Under the pieces are notes generated by a model. That model was not told the origin of the DNA and did no database searches. It worked only from the letters and a program-made list of their open reading frames with translations. Below, piece by piece: positions 24,638-34,947 of a stretch of 64,000 bases of DNA. The first letter of the stretch is position 1. Each line of letters begins with the position of its first letter. The stretch spans positions 1 through 64,000 of the forward strand of contig JANQMF010000031.1 in NCBI GenBank assembly GCA_028280225.1, in the 5' to 3' direction. A program made the translations under genes and the position numbers. This DNA is from Pseudomonadales bacterium (GTDB lineage Bacteria > Pseudomonadota > Gammaproteobacteria > Pseudomonadales > Azotimanducaceae).

Positions 24638-25507
24638 TCAGGTCCCGTCACCGCTTTCGAGGAATTTGAAGAACTCACTGTTAGGGTCCAGCACCAACAA
24701 ATCACCTTTGTTGTTAAAAACATTGATGTAGGCGTTAATACTGCGATAGAACTCGTAAAATTCCGGGTCCCGGTTGTAAGCGGCGGCATACACCGCTGCT
24801 GATGTAGCGTCGCCGTCACCCCGGATTTGCTCACTTTCCCGGTATGCTTCAGCTTCGATGACCACAGCATCCCGGTCTGCTTTTGCCCGTATGGCCAACG
24901 CTTGTTCCTGGCCTTCGGCGCGAAACTGCCGGGCTTCGATTTCACGTTCGGAGTTCATTCGCTCGTATACCGAATCGGATACCCGGGCCGGGAGGTCAAT
25001 ACGTTTTACCCGCACGTCAATGACTTCAACCCCATAACGGCGCATAACCTTGTCCAGATCGTCGCGCAGCTCACCCATAAGCTGATCGCGTTCTCCGGAA
25101 ACCACTTCGTGCATATCCCGCCGGCTGATCTGGTTGCGCAACCCTTCATTAACCCGCTCCTGAATCAGTCTCTGTGCCCGGACCAGATCAAATGACGCAC
25201 TTTCATAAAACTTCGACACGTCCGATACCCGCCACTTAACAAAAGAGTCAACTTCCAGGGGTTTCTTCTCCAGGGTGTAATAGGTCTCCGGATTGGAATC
25301 CAGGGACAAGACCCGCCCGTCGAATTTCTTCGCTTCCTGGGCAACCGGCAGCTTAAAATGTAAGCCGGGTTTGACATCCGCCTGAACCATTTCGCCAAAC
25401 TCCAGCACAATGGCACGTTCGGTTTCCCGCACCTGGAAAATCGCCTGACTGCCAAGGACAACCACCACCAACAAGATCGCCAAAACAATTGTTGTTCGCA
25501 TGGACAT
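24638..25507 (-). CDS. hflC: HflC, SPFH-family modulator of FtsH protease
   Basis: HflC forms the HflKC membrane complex that encloses FtsH and restrains its degradation of membrane proteins. The 289 residues begin with a single N-terminal membrane anchor (TIVLAILLVVVVLGSQAIF). The SPFH/band-7 domain follows, starting RETERAIVLEFGE. The coiled-coil region has REIEARQFRAEGQEQALAIR and the flotillin-like AYRESEQIRGDGDATSAAVY. Its start is 9 bp after hflK. The length is slightly shorter than in E. coli. Confidence 0.97.
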   Translation of the reverse strand: MSMRTTIVLAILLVVVVLGSQAIFQVRETERAIVLEFGEMVQADVKPGLHFKLPVAQEAKKFDGRVLSLDSNPETYYTLEKKPLEVDSFVKWRVSDVSKFYESASFDLVRAQRLIQERVNEGLRNQISRRDMHEVVSGERDQLMGELRDDLDKVMRRYGVEVIDVRVKRIDLPARVSDSVYERMNSEREIEARQFRAEGQEQALAIRAKADRDAVVIEAEAYRESEQIRGDGDATSAAVYAAAYNRDPEFYEFYRSINAYINVFNNKGDLLVLDPNSEFFKFLESGDGT

Positions 25508-25516
25508 AACGTTCTC

Positions 25517-26659
25517 CTAGTTTCCGCGAATCCGACCGCCGCTGTTTCGGGCGGCGTTCACTTCTCGCAATATTCTTTCCACGGCATTATCCATCAATGC
25601 CTGATCAATTTCCGAATCGCCGGTGCCCCGTTGCTTGGTGAGCTGATCCAAAGGCAGGTACATCATATTGTTACCCCCCTCCACGTCGATCATGACCTTG
25701 CTGGAATTGGAGAAAACCGACTCCAGAGCGTCCAGATAAAGACGGTCCCGGGTAACCCGCTTGGCCTGGCTGTATTCAGCCAACAGCTTTTGAAATCTCT
25801 GCGCCTCACCTTCGGACTGCGCCACCACCCGGTCACGGTAGGCATTGGCTTCTTCAATCTGACGCTGGGCCCGTCCCCGGGCTTCCGGCACAACCTGCTC
25901 CAAGTAGGCTGTGGCCTGGTTGATAAAACGCTGGCGATCCTCCTTGGCCTTCTGTACGTCGTTAAACGCATCTTCCACCTGGCTCGGCGGCGCGCTGCGG
26001 TCAATATTTACCTTGCTGATCAAAATGCCGGTGCCGTAATTGTTCAGATATGACTGCAAACGATCCTGCACTTCCACTGCAATGGCTTCCCGGCCATCCG
26101 TGATGACCTGATCCATGGTTGAGCTGCCCACCACATGCCGCAGCGCACTTTCCGTTGCGTGGGTGAGACTGACAATGGGGTTTTTTACATTCACCCGATA
26201 GTCCCTGGCGTTATCCACCAGCCACTGTACGGTGAGGCTCACATCCACAATGTTCTCGTCCCGGGTCAGCATCAGCGATTGATGACTGTGGGACTGAACC
26301 TGGGTGACGTTAACAATATCAACCTCATCAATGATGGGCGGATTCCAGTGTAAGCCGGGACCTTCGAGTTCTTGCAGGGCTGCGCCAAAGCGGAAGATTA
26401 CCGCCCGCTCCTGCTGGTCTACCTGGTAAATGCCCATAAACAGGTACACTACAATAATCGCAAAAAGTCCCAGCCCCAGCACACCACCGGACAAACCCGT
26501 GCCGCTGCGGCCGCCGCCACCACCTTTGCCACCGCCGAAAATACCGGACAGCTGCGCCTGTAGTTTGCGGATGGCCTCGTCAAGGTCCGGTGGACCCTGG
26601 TCACCCCGGTTACCCCAGGGATCTTTGTTATCACCACCACCCGGCTCATTCCACGCCAT
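25517..26659 (-). CDS. hflK: HflK, SPFH-family modulator of FtsH protease
   Basis: HflK is the partner of HflC. The N-terminus is a Gly/Asp/Pro-rich cytoplasmic stretch (MAWNEPGGGDNKDPWGNRGD, then GIFGGGKGGGGGRSG). A membrane segment follows (GLGLFAIIVVYLFMGIY, about 60-76), then the band-7 domain with DQQERAVIFRFG. The coiled coil carries PEARGRAQRQIEEANAYRDR, and the C-terminus has MYLPLDQL. The 380-residue length fits. A CGGAG site precedes the ATG. It is separated from hflX by 156 bp, so an internal promoter is possible, though I see no convincing one. Confidence 0.97.
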   Translation of the reverse strand: MAWNEPGGGDNKDPWGNRGDQGPPDLDEAIRKLQAQLSGIFGGGKGGGGGRSGTGLSGGVLGLGLFAIIVVYLFMGIYQVDQQERAVIFRFGAALQELEGPGLHWNPPIIDEVDIVNVTQVQSHSHQSLMLTRDENIVDVSLTVQWLVDNARDYRVNVKNPIVSLTHATESALRHVVGSSTMDQVITDGREAIAVEVQDRLQSYLNNYGTGILISKVNIDRSAPPSQVEDAFNDVQKAKEDRQRFINQATAYLEQVVPEARGRAQRQIEEANAYRDRVVAQSEGEAQRFQKLLAEYSQAKRVTRDRLYLDALESVFSNSSKVMIDVEGGNNMMYLPLDQLTKQRGTGDSEIDQALMDNAVERILREVNAARNSGGRIRGN

Positions 26660-26815
26660 AAATTACTCCGAAATTGATCATTAGCCGCATACATCGATGA
26701 ATCAGGCTAGATTCTACTGTGTTGTATTGTGAATGCACTTTTCCATGCCGGTTATCTGCGGACCCGCACTTGCCGCCCGCAAGCCCACGGTGGGTTAATT
26801 GAGTGCGTTTGTGCA

Positions 26816-28120
26816 TCAGAGCGCGGCACTGCCATTGGAAATTTTAGGCAGCGCGCCTTGAACACGCAACTCTACCCGGGGCTTCTTACTCAACTGGCCT
26901 AATAGATACTCATCTGCCTGTAAGGTCAACAATAACCGTCCATCCGCCAGACAACGCTCGCCCAGTACCGCCCCGGAACGGTACAGCCAGGCCCGGGTAC
27001 CGCCATCTTGTGCCGGCAAAATCGCCTCGTGCGGTGCGGCAACCCCCAAAGTATCGCCAACACCTTTAAGCAATGCATCCATTCCCTGGCCGGTGAGCGC
27101 ACTCACTTTGAGAGGTGTGCCGCCCAAGGCACAATCCAGGGAGTTGTGGCCCGTGACCAGATCAACTTTGTTTAATACCACTTGTTCCGGCACTTTATCC
27201 GCGCCAATCTCCCGTAATACCTCACGCACCTGAGCAATATGCTCCTCGGCACGGTTGTCGGCCGCGTCTACCACGTGCAGCAGCAGATCTGCATAAACCA
27301 CCTCTTCCAGGGTTGCTTTAAAGGCTTCGATCAAGGCATGAGGCAGCAAGCTGACAAAACCAACGGTATCCGTGAGCACAACATCGTTCAGGCCGGGAAT
27401 CGGCATTCTCCGCATGGTTGGATCCAGGGTGGCAAATAGCTGATCTTCAGCATAAACAGCAGCATTGGTCAGGCGGTTAAACAGCGTCGATTTACCGGCA
27501 TTGGTATAACCCACCAAGACCACCGTTGGCGTGCCCCGCCGGTCCCGGCCGCGCCTGCTCTGTTTACGCCGTTTTTCCACCTGGGTGAGTCTTTTTTCCG
27601 CCGCCTTGATGCGGCTGCTCAACATCCGCTGATCCAGCTCGATCTGCTTTTCACCCGCGCCACGCATGCCAATGCCACCCTTCTGCCGGTCCAGGTGAGT
27701 CCATCCCCGCACCAGCCGGGTTTGCGCATGTTTGAGCTGGGCAAGCTCCACCTGAAGCTGGCCTTCGTGACTCCTGGCCCGGGCTGCGAAAATAGTCAGA
27801 ATAAGCTCTGTGCGAGTGATTATCCGGCAATCCAAGGTCTGTTCTAAATTTCGCTGCTGACCCGGCGTAACCTCGTGATTCACCAATACCAGATCAGCCT
27901 TGTGCCGGTGCACCAGGCGCCGCAGTTCTTCAGCCTTGCCCGCGCCGATGAACAAACGGGGATGAGGCGCGCTACGCCGGGCGGTCAGCGTTTCAACCAC
28001 ATCAATTTCCGCGGACGCCGCAAGTTCCACAAACTCGCTCAGATCCGGGTTTTGTTGCTGGTCCAACTCTATATGCAGCACTACCGCTGCCCGGCCAGCT
28101 TCAGGTCTTTCGAACAGCAT
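26816..28120 (-). CDS. hflX: GTPase HflX
   Basis: HflX is a ribosome-splitting GTPase that rescues stalled 70S ribosomes, notably under heat stress. The N-terminal nucleotide-binding domain contains LFIGAGKAEELR and GWTHLDRQKGGIGMRGAGE, a diagnostic linker. The G domain has the P-loop GYTNAGKSTLFN, the switch region DPTMRRM, DTVGF (G3) and NKVD (G4). The 434-residue length is normal. It lies downstream of hfq (137 bp) in the conserved miaA-hfq-hflX-hflK-hflC order. Confidence 0.98.
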   Translation of the reverse strand: MLFERPEAGRAAVVLHIELDQQQNPDLSEFVELAASAEIDVVETLTARRSAPHPRLFIGAGKAEELRRLVHRHKADLVLVNHEVTPGQQRNLEQTLDCRIITRTELILTIFAARARSHEGQLQVELAQLKHAQTRLVRGWTHLDRQKGGIGMRGAGEKQIELDQRMLSSRIKAAEKRLTQVEKRRKQSRRGRDRRGTPTVVLVGYTNAGKSTLFNRLTNAAVYAEDQLFATLDPTMRRMPIPGLNDVVLTDTVGFVSLLPHALIEAFKATLEEVVYADLLLHVVDAADNRAEEHIAQVREVLREIGADKVPEQVVLNKVDLVTGHNSLDCALGGTPLKVSALTGQGMDALLKGVGDTLGVAAPHEAILPAQDGGTRAWLYRSGAVLGERCLADGRLLLTLQADEYLLGQLSKKPRVELRVQGALPKISNGSAAL

Positions 28121-28257
28121 GCGTTAAACCGTCTTTTAGATGATCCAGTGTATTAACCCGCCTTGCAGCCCGGTGCATCTTGCAGGATGCCCAAGGGACC
28201 GGACCCAGGCAAAATACCCATAAAATGCAACGGCCAACGAGTTGTAAGGCCCCGGGG

Positions 28258-28491
28258 TTACTCTTCTTCCGCCGCGGTGGCAAATTTGACATTTCGAGCA
28301 GGCACCACTGTTGAGATGGCATGTTTGTACACCATTTGGCTGACCGAATTCTTTAACAGCACAACAAACTGGTCAAAAGATTCGATTTGGCCCTGCAATT
28401 TTATGCCGTTAACCAAATAAATCGATACCGGTACCCGTTCTTTACGTAGTGCATTTAAATAAGGGTCTTGTAAGCTTTGCCCCTTTGACAT
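28258..28491 (-). CDS. hfq: RNA chaperone Hfq
   Basis: Hfq is the Sm-like hexamer that pairs small RNAs with mRNAs. The ATG at 28491 with AAGGAG upstream gives [18 protein letters not shown]; a start at 28509 would add MKGERT, which is really the ribosome-binding region. The Sm1 motif is [19 protein letters not shown]; the Sm2 motif is [10 protein letters not shown]. The product is only 77 residues. The C-terminal tail is limited to [13 protein letters not shown], as short as in Pseudomonas, not the long disordered tail of enterobacteria. A 297-bp spacer separates it from miaA. Confidence 0.98.
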   Translation of the reverse strand: MSKGQSLQDPYLNALRKERVPVSIYLVNGIKLQGQIESFDQFVVLLKNSVSQMVYKHAISTVVPARNVKFATAAEEE

Positions 28492-28788
28492 CGTGCGTTC
28501 TCCTTTCACCCAGCCGGGTGCAACACTTATTGTTCTGTCTACTATTTTTGATCTTCTTGCTTATTCGCGTGTTCTTTTGCAGGGCCCATGGTTGGCCGCA
28601 GATAAATATTGGAGCACCGGTCAACAAAAACGTTCCCGATGAAAACGCTCTGCTCCTAAAGACCCTTACGGTAATTCAAGGCACGTCAAGTGTCCTGTCT
28701 CTTTAGGCTCATCATAACTCAATGAACAATGAGACAGCACACTAGTGATACCAAGAGTAACACGGAATCGGACAAGGCGATATCTGAC

Positions 28789-29777
<989 letters not shown>

Positions 29778-29781
<4 letters not shown>

Positions 29782-31595
29782 TGGCCCCGATAAAACAACC
29801 GGTCCAGCTCATCCATGCTGCGCATGAAGTACGTTGGACGCCCGTGGTTACACAAGCCCGCATTTTCCGTGGTTTCCATCTCCCGCAGCAGGGCATTCAT
29901 TTCCGGCAGGGTAAGGTGGCGATTGGCCCGCACCGAACCGTGACAGGCCATGCTGGAAAGGATATCCAAGTGCCGCCGGCCAATTTCATCACTGCTGCCG
30001 TAAGCTGCTAACTCGGACAGGAAATCCTGTAGTACCTCTTCTATGCGCGCAAGATTCAGCAACACCGGAATTTCACGTACGCAAACAGTTTGCGGCGCCG
30101 TCCGGTCCACCCACAAACCCACCTTTTTTAGTTCAGCCTGGGCATCCTCCACCAGATCCGCTTCAGCCACACTCACCTCAACCGTCAGGGGAACCAGCAA
30201 GGGTTGGCAGGGGATGCCGTCCGCAGCCATTTGCGCCTTCAACTTTTCATAGGTGATCCGTTCATGGGCAGCGTGCATGTCCACAATCACCAGGCCCTGA
30301 TCGTTTTGCGCCAGAATATAAATCCCATGCAGTTGGGCAATGGCGTAACCTAAGGGTGGGGTCGCCTGTTCCTCATCCGGGTTGCCCGTCCATTGGGGCG
30401 CTTCTTCCGCAATAATCTGGGACAACCCACCCGGCGGCACAGTACCGGCCGCTGTCCTGGCCGGCCCCACCGGACCAGCGGGTGGGTCAGGCAAGGGGCT
30501 CGCCGAGCCGGACAAACCCAGGGTGTTTTGTCCCGGGACCGGCTGGGCAACCCGTTCCACCCCAAGATTAACATCCACCACCCGGTCCGCCGCTGGGCGC
30601 ACGTCCTGTAACGCACGTCTTAAGGACGCAAAAATAAAATCATGTACCTGCCTGTTTTCACGAAACCGCACTTCATGTTTGGTGGGGTGAACGTTAACGT
30701 CCACGGCTTCAGCCGGCAGTTCCAGAAACAAGACAAATACCGGGTGGCGACCGTGGAACATGACATCTTGATACGCCTGCCGAATGGCATGTCCAACCAG
30801 TTTGTCGCGAATGCTACGGCCGTTTACATAAAAATATTGCTGGTCCGTCTGCCGGCGGTTGTGCTGGGGCAAACCCACCCAGCCCCATAGACGCAACGCA
30901 TCCCAGCTTTCTTCGATGTAGACGTTTTGTTGGAGAAAGTCCCGGCTTAGAACCTTGCCCAGACGTTCTTCAACCTGCCCCGCAGGTAACACAAATTGGC
31001 GCGCCCGTGCTGCCTGGGCAGCCGCCTGCTGCAAACTGAACCCCACATCCATATGAGCAAGACTTAAACGGCGCACCACCTGATCAATGGCCGCCATTTC
31101 CGCCCGGGCACTCTTCAGGAATTTACGCCGCGCCGGGGTGTTGTAAAACAGGTCACGAACTTCCACCGTGGTCCCCCGATTGTGTGCCGAGGGCCCATCA
31201 CGCAACAATTCACCGCCGTGCACTTCGCGCAGGGCGCCGTTTTCGCCATGTACCGCGGAAGTTAACGTCACCCGCGACACGGAACAGACACTGGCCAGCG
31301 CCTCACCACGAAAACCCAGGCTTTGTATGCCAATCAAATCATCCGCGCCGGATATTTTGCTGGTGGCATGCCGCTCCATGGCCAGGGCCAGATCATCCGC
31401 CGGTATGCCGCTGCCGTTGTCCTGCACCCACAGCAAGTCAACCCCGCCACCCTCGGTGCGCACGTCTATCTGTTTGGCACCGGCATCGAGGCTGTTTTCA
31501 ATCAATTCTTTGACAATGGAAGCCGGCCGTTCCACAACTTCGCCAGCAGCAATCTGATCCGCAACAAAACCGGCAAGTTTTTCGATCCGTTTAAC
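29778..31595 (-). CDS. mutL: DNA mismatch repair protein MutL, anomalous start codon
   Basis: MutL links mismatch recognition by MutS to strand removal. Homology extends upstream of any standard start codon. The frame reads KRIEKLAGFVADQIAAGEVV before ERPASIVKELIENSLDAGA, and these first residues are part of the ATPase fold. The only well-placed initiation site is GTT at 31593-31595, six nt after GGAGG (31602-31606), so I set the start there (605 residues). A GTG further in would lose the QIAAGEVV motif. The C-terminal region keeps endonuclease-type motifs: DMHAAHERITYE (family DQHA, with Met for Gln), SSMACHGSVRA and CNHGRPT. It lies between amiB (26 bp) and miaA (4-bp overlap). The start codon could be mutated, non-canonical or a sequence error. 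Confidence 0.88.
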
Positions 31596-31621
31596 TTTGC
31601 GCCTCCATCAACTGTTCAACG

Positions 31622-32968
31622 TTAGCCCGCCCTGGGGATGAACAACACCTGGCCAACCTTAATTTTATCGTTTGAAAGCCCGTTGCGGCTACGCAGCGAC
31701 TTAGAACTGACACCATACCGCTGGGCAATTTTCGACAGCGTATCGCCGCGCACAATGGTATATCGAAGTTCACCCCCCAGCTTGGCAAGCAGGGTATCCG
31801 GCGGCGGATTGCTGCGCATGAATTGTTCTATACCCCGGGCAATGGCCCGGGCAATATTGCTCTGATGCTCAGCCTGAGACAACCGCCGGGCTTCGTCCGG
31901 GTTGGAGATAAACCCTGTTTCAACCAATATCGACGGCATATCCGGAGATTTTAAAACCACAAAGGCTGCTTGCTCCACCCGCTGTTTATGCAGCCCGGTT
32001 ACCTTGCCCAGGTTGGCCAGAACCGCAGCACCCGCTTCAATACTCTGGGAACGGTTGGCATCCATGCTCAAATCCAACAGTACATGCGCCAGCACCGGGT
32101 CCCGGTCGGTTAATCGGACGTCCCCCACACCACCCAACAAATCTGATCTGTTTTCACGTTCAGCCAGCCACTTAGCGGTTTCGCTAGTGGCACCCCGGTC
32201 AGACAGAGTATAAACCGAGGCACCCTTAACATTGGCTTGCCGGAAAGCATCCGCGTGAATGGAAACAAATAGATCTGCCCGCTTGGCCCGCGCAAGATCC
32301 GTTCGTTTACGGTGGGCAAGATAGTAATCCCCGGTACGGATCAGCACCGCCTCAAAACCCTTGAGCGCGTCGATTCGCTTCTTCACCCGGCGCGCAATCT
32401 GCAGGACCACATGTTTCTCCTGAATCCGCCGCGGGCCAATGGCCCCGGGATCATCACCGCCATGCCCCGCATCCAGAGCAATCACCACATTACGATCCTT
32501 CTTGCGCGCTACCTGTGGAGGAGGTTGCGCCTTTTGCTGTTCGTAAAGATCCACAACCAGACGGTGGCCGTAAGGCTTTATCGGCTGCAGCGTAAACGCC
32601 TGGGGGTTGAGACGTTGTTTGGTGTCGATAACCACCCGATAGCTGCCTTGGCGGTGTGCCGCCCGCAGCTTGCTGACCCGTTCCCGGCCCACCGCAACTA
32701 CACCGGGATCAAAGCCTTTGCGGGGCTGAACACCCTTCAGGTCAACAACTATCCGGTGGGGTTTGTCCAGGGTAAACACGTTGTAGGTTACCCGTGCGTC
32801 GATATCAAAGACCACACGAGTAGAGTCCGGCGCCTCGTGCATGCGGATACCCTGCAGGGTTGCACCACTTGCCGGCAAGGAGAACAGCAACCCCGGGACA
32901 AATGCAAACAAAAATGCAAACACTATTCCAAAGACACGGGAATGGCCTTGCTTAACCATACTGAACAT
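31622..32968 (-). CDS. amiB: N-acetylmuramoyl-L-alanine amidase AmiB/AmiC type
   Basis: This is a periplasmic amidase that cleaves septal peptidoglycan to separate daughter cells. I use the ATG at 32968 (MFSMVKQGHSRVFG, GAGAG upstream), 448 residues; the frame is open further. The signal peptide is FGIVFAFLFAFVPGLLFSLP, cut after ASG-A. An AMIN domain follows (about 35-150, FTLDKPHRIVVDLKGVQPRK). The Amidase_3 domain has VIALDAGHGGDDPGAIGP, the zinc ligand SIHADAF and SILVETGFISN. The C-terminal LysM domain (IVRGDTLSKIAQRYG) binds glycan. Activation by EnvC/NlpD-type proteins is known for the family. It overlaps the tsaE stop. Confidence 0.95.
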   Translation of the reverse strand: MFSMVKQGHSRVFGIVFAFLFAFVPGLLFSLPASGATLQGIRMHEAPDSTRVVFDIDARVTYNVFTLDKPHRIVVDLKGVQPRKGFDPGVVAVGRERVSKLRAAHRQGSYRVVIDTKQRLNPQAFTLQPIKPYGHRLVVDLYEQQKAQPPPQVARKKDRNVVIALDAGHGGDDPGAIGPRRIQEKHVVLQIARRVKKRIDALKGFEAVLIRTGDYYLAHRKRTDLARAKRADLFVSIHADAFRQANVKGASVYTLSDRGATSETAKWLAERENRSDLLGGVGDVRLTDRDPVLAHVLLDLSMDANRSQSIEAGAAVLANLGKVTGLHKQRVEQAAFVVLKSPDMPSILVETGFISNPDEARRLSQAEHQSNIARAIARGIEQFMRSNPPPDTLLAKLGGELRYTIVRGDTLSKIAQRYGVSSKSLRSRNGLSNDKIKVGQVLFIPRAG

Positions 32969-33404
32969 GGGCCACTCTCGATTCACCGGCAACTTCCAGT
33001 TTGACGTCTACCGTTGGCTCAGGCAGCCACCCGGCCGCCCTTTCAGGCCACTCGAATAGCTTAATTCCCGCTGTGTCGATAATTTCGTCTATCCCCACAA
33101 ATTCTAATTCCTGAGGATCGTGTACTCGATAGAGATCAAAATGAAATAGTTCCTGACCATCTATATTGTAGGGTTCGAGCAAAGTATACGTTGGACTCTT
33201 AACCACCCCTGTATAACCCAGGTGTTTGAGCATCCCGCGCACCAGGGTGGTTTTACCCGCACCGAGTTCGCCGCGCAAAAATACCAGGCTGCTGCGGCCA
33301 TAGCGACCTAAAATTTCATCTATCAGTTGGCCACCTAACGCCATCGTGGCGGTTTCATCAGGCAAGTGATGCTGAATGCGCAAATCAGTCACAAAGCTTA
33401 CCAT
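32952..33404 (-). CDS. tsaE: tRNA threonylcarbamoyladenosine synthesis ATPase TsaE
   Basis: TsaE is the ATPase that resets the TsaBD complex during t6A37 synthesis in tRNAs. The P-loop is LRGELGAGKTTLVRG (about 44-58), then VKSPTYTLLEPY and LFHFDLYRVHDPQELEFVG, and a late EWPERAAGWLPEP. The 150-residue length is typical. It overlaps nnr upstream by 20 bp and amiB downstream by about 17 bp, a packed nnr-tsaE-amiB arrangement that is conserved widely. Confidence 0.96.
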   Translation of the reverse strand: MVSFVTDLRIQHHLPDETATMALGGQLIDEILGRYGRSSLVFLRGELGAGKTTLVRGMLKHLGYTGVVKSPTYTLLEPYNIDGQELFHFDLYRVHDPQELEFVGIDEIIDTAGIKLFEWPERAAGWLPEPTVDVKLEVAGESRVAHVQYG

Positions 33405-34905
33405 TTAGTAATTGAGGTAACCTTGTGATGACATCCGTGGCGGTTAAACTGCGGTAACCCAGCTCTTCTGCAGCCAAGTCCGCAGCCGCGCTGTGGGCCA
33501 TGACCGCCAAGTCAAAACAGTTGCCGCGTAGTTCAACATCATCAGCCCCGGCCATAAACCCGGCGATGATGCCGCTGAGCACATCCCCCATACCCGCTGT
33601 TGCCATGCCCGGATTGCCGTGGGCACACAGGCTTAACCCCGCTGCGCTGAACATGACGCTGCCGGCGCCCTTGAGCACACCCGCACATTGAAATTTGCCG
33701 GCTAACTGTTCAGCAGCCGCCAGCCGGTCGTCAACTACCCCGGCGGTATTCACATTCAGCAAACGTGCCGCTTCTGCCGCGTGGGGTGTAATGTACAGAT
33801 TCCCACCCTCCCAGCGTTGTTTCATGGCCAACCAATATAGTCCATCTGCATCCAGCACAACCGGTACACCAGCGGGCATCTGTGTGTCGCCGGAACTGAA
33901 TTGCTGAACCAGATCGTAAAGCGCCTCACCCCAGGCCCGGCGCCCCAGACCCGGCCCCAGAACAAATAGATCAGCGCGCCGCAGAATATCGCTGAGTTGC
34001 TCAGCCTGAGCGTCCACAACCATGACCTCTGGAGTGCGCGCAATAATGGCATTGGTGTGTTGTCCCTGAGTGACCACCGTCACCATCCCCGCGCCACTGC
34101 GCAGCGCTGCTTCCGCGGACATGGTCACCGCGCCGGGCATGCCGATGTCCGACCCCACCACCACTACATGGCCTTGGCGGTGTTTGTGGGTATTGATGCC
34201 GGGTATTGGCACCCGTGCGGGATCAAACCGCCTGAGGGGTACACCGGCTTCGCAATATATATGGCCGGGCACAGCCAGATCATCAAAGCAGCGTTCCCCA
34301 ACCTGGGCTACCCCCGGACCGCTGAACAAGCCTATTTTTTGCGTAATAAAAGAAACCGTCAGATCCGCCCGAATTGCGTTATCACACACGGCTCCGGTAC
34401 TGGCGTTAACACCCGAAGGTACATCGATGCTGACAATGGGACAGGCCACCGCGTTGAGAAAAGCCAGAGCCCTTGCGATCTCAGCCCGGGGCTGTCCCTT
34501 AAAACCGGTCCCTAACAAACCGTCCACCACCAGCTCACCGGATACCACCGTGCGCGCCTCATCAAAAGACTCCACCACCAGACCCGCGGCGGCAACCTGC
34601 TGATAAGCTGTTGCCGCGTCCCCGGACAGATGCTCGGGACCGTACAGAGCAACCAGCTGTACCCGCAGACCGTAGTGGTGTGCCAAAGCCGCGACGAGGT
34701 AAGCATCACCGGCGTTATTACCCTTGCCGCACCATACCGATAACCCCGTAACCCGGGGGTATTTTTTGAGCAAACACTGCCAGGCAAAACCGGCAGCCCG
34801 CTGCATGAGGGTAAATCCCGATACCGGAATTTGCGTAATCGCCCGGGCGTCGATGGCCCGGGATGCCTGCGCGTCAAAAACGTGGCTGCTGGCTTTACTG
34901 GTCAT
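33385..34905 (-). CDS. nnr: Bifunctional NAD(P)H-hydrate repair enzyme Nnr
   Basis: Nnr repairs damaged NAD(P)H hydrates. The N-terminal epimerase domain (about 1-215) has VWCGKGNNAGDAYLVAALAH and IVSIDVPSGVNASTGA. The C-terminal ADP-dependent dehydratase domain includes GHVVVVGSDIGMPGAVTMSA, FVLGPGLGRRAWG and HGNPGMATAGMGDVLSGIIA. I use the ATG at 34905 (MTSKASSHVFDAQ), giving 506 residues; a TTG at 34926 is possible, with no good ribosome site for either. It is divergent from queG and first in the leftward block nnr-tsaE-amiB-mutL-miaA-hfq. Confidence 0.95.
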   Translation of the reverse strand: MTSKASSHVFDAQASRAIDARAITQIPVSGFTLMQRAAGFAWQCLLKKYPRVTGLSVWCGKGNNAGDAYLVAALAHHYGLRVQLVALYGPEHLSGDAATAYQQVAAAGLVVESFDEARTVVSGELVVDGLLGTGFKGQPRAEIARALAFLNAVACPIVSIDVPSGVNASTGAVCDNAIRADLTVSFITQKIGLFSGPGVAQVGERCFDDLAVPGHIYCEAGVPLRRFDPARVPIPGINTHKHRQGHVVVVGSDIGMPGAVTMSAEAALRSGAGMVTVVTQGQHTNAIIARTPEVMVVDAQAEQLSDILRRADLFVLGPGLGRRAWGEALYDLVQQFSSGDTQMPAGVPVVLDADGLYWLAMKQRWEGGNLYITPHAAEAARLLNVNTAGVVDDRLAAAEQLAGKFQCAGVLKGAGSVMFSAAGLSLCAHGNPGMATAGMGDVLSGIIAGFMAGADDVELRGNCFDLAVMAHSAAADLAAEELGYRSLTATDVITRLPQLLNGKLCD

Positions 34906-34947
34906 GTCGTGCATTATACTTGGCAAACCGCTGAAGCAGCTATCCTA

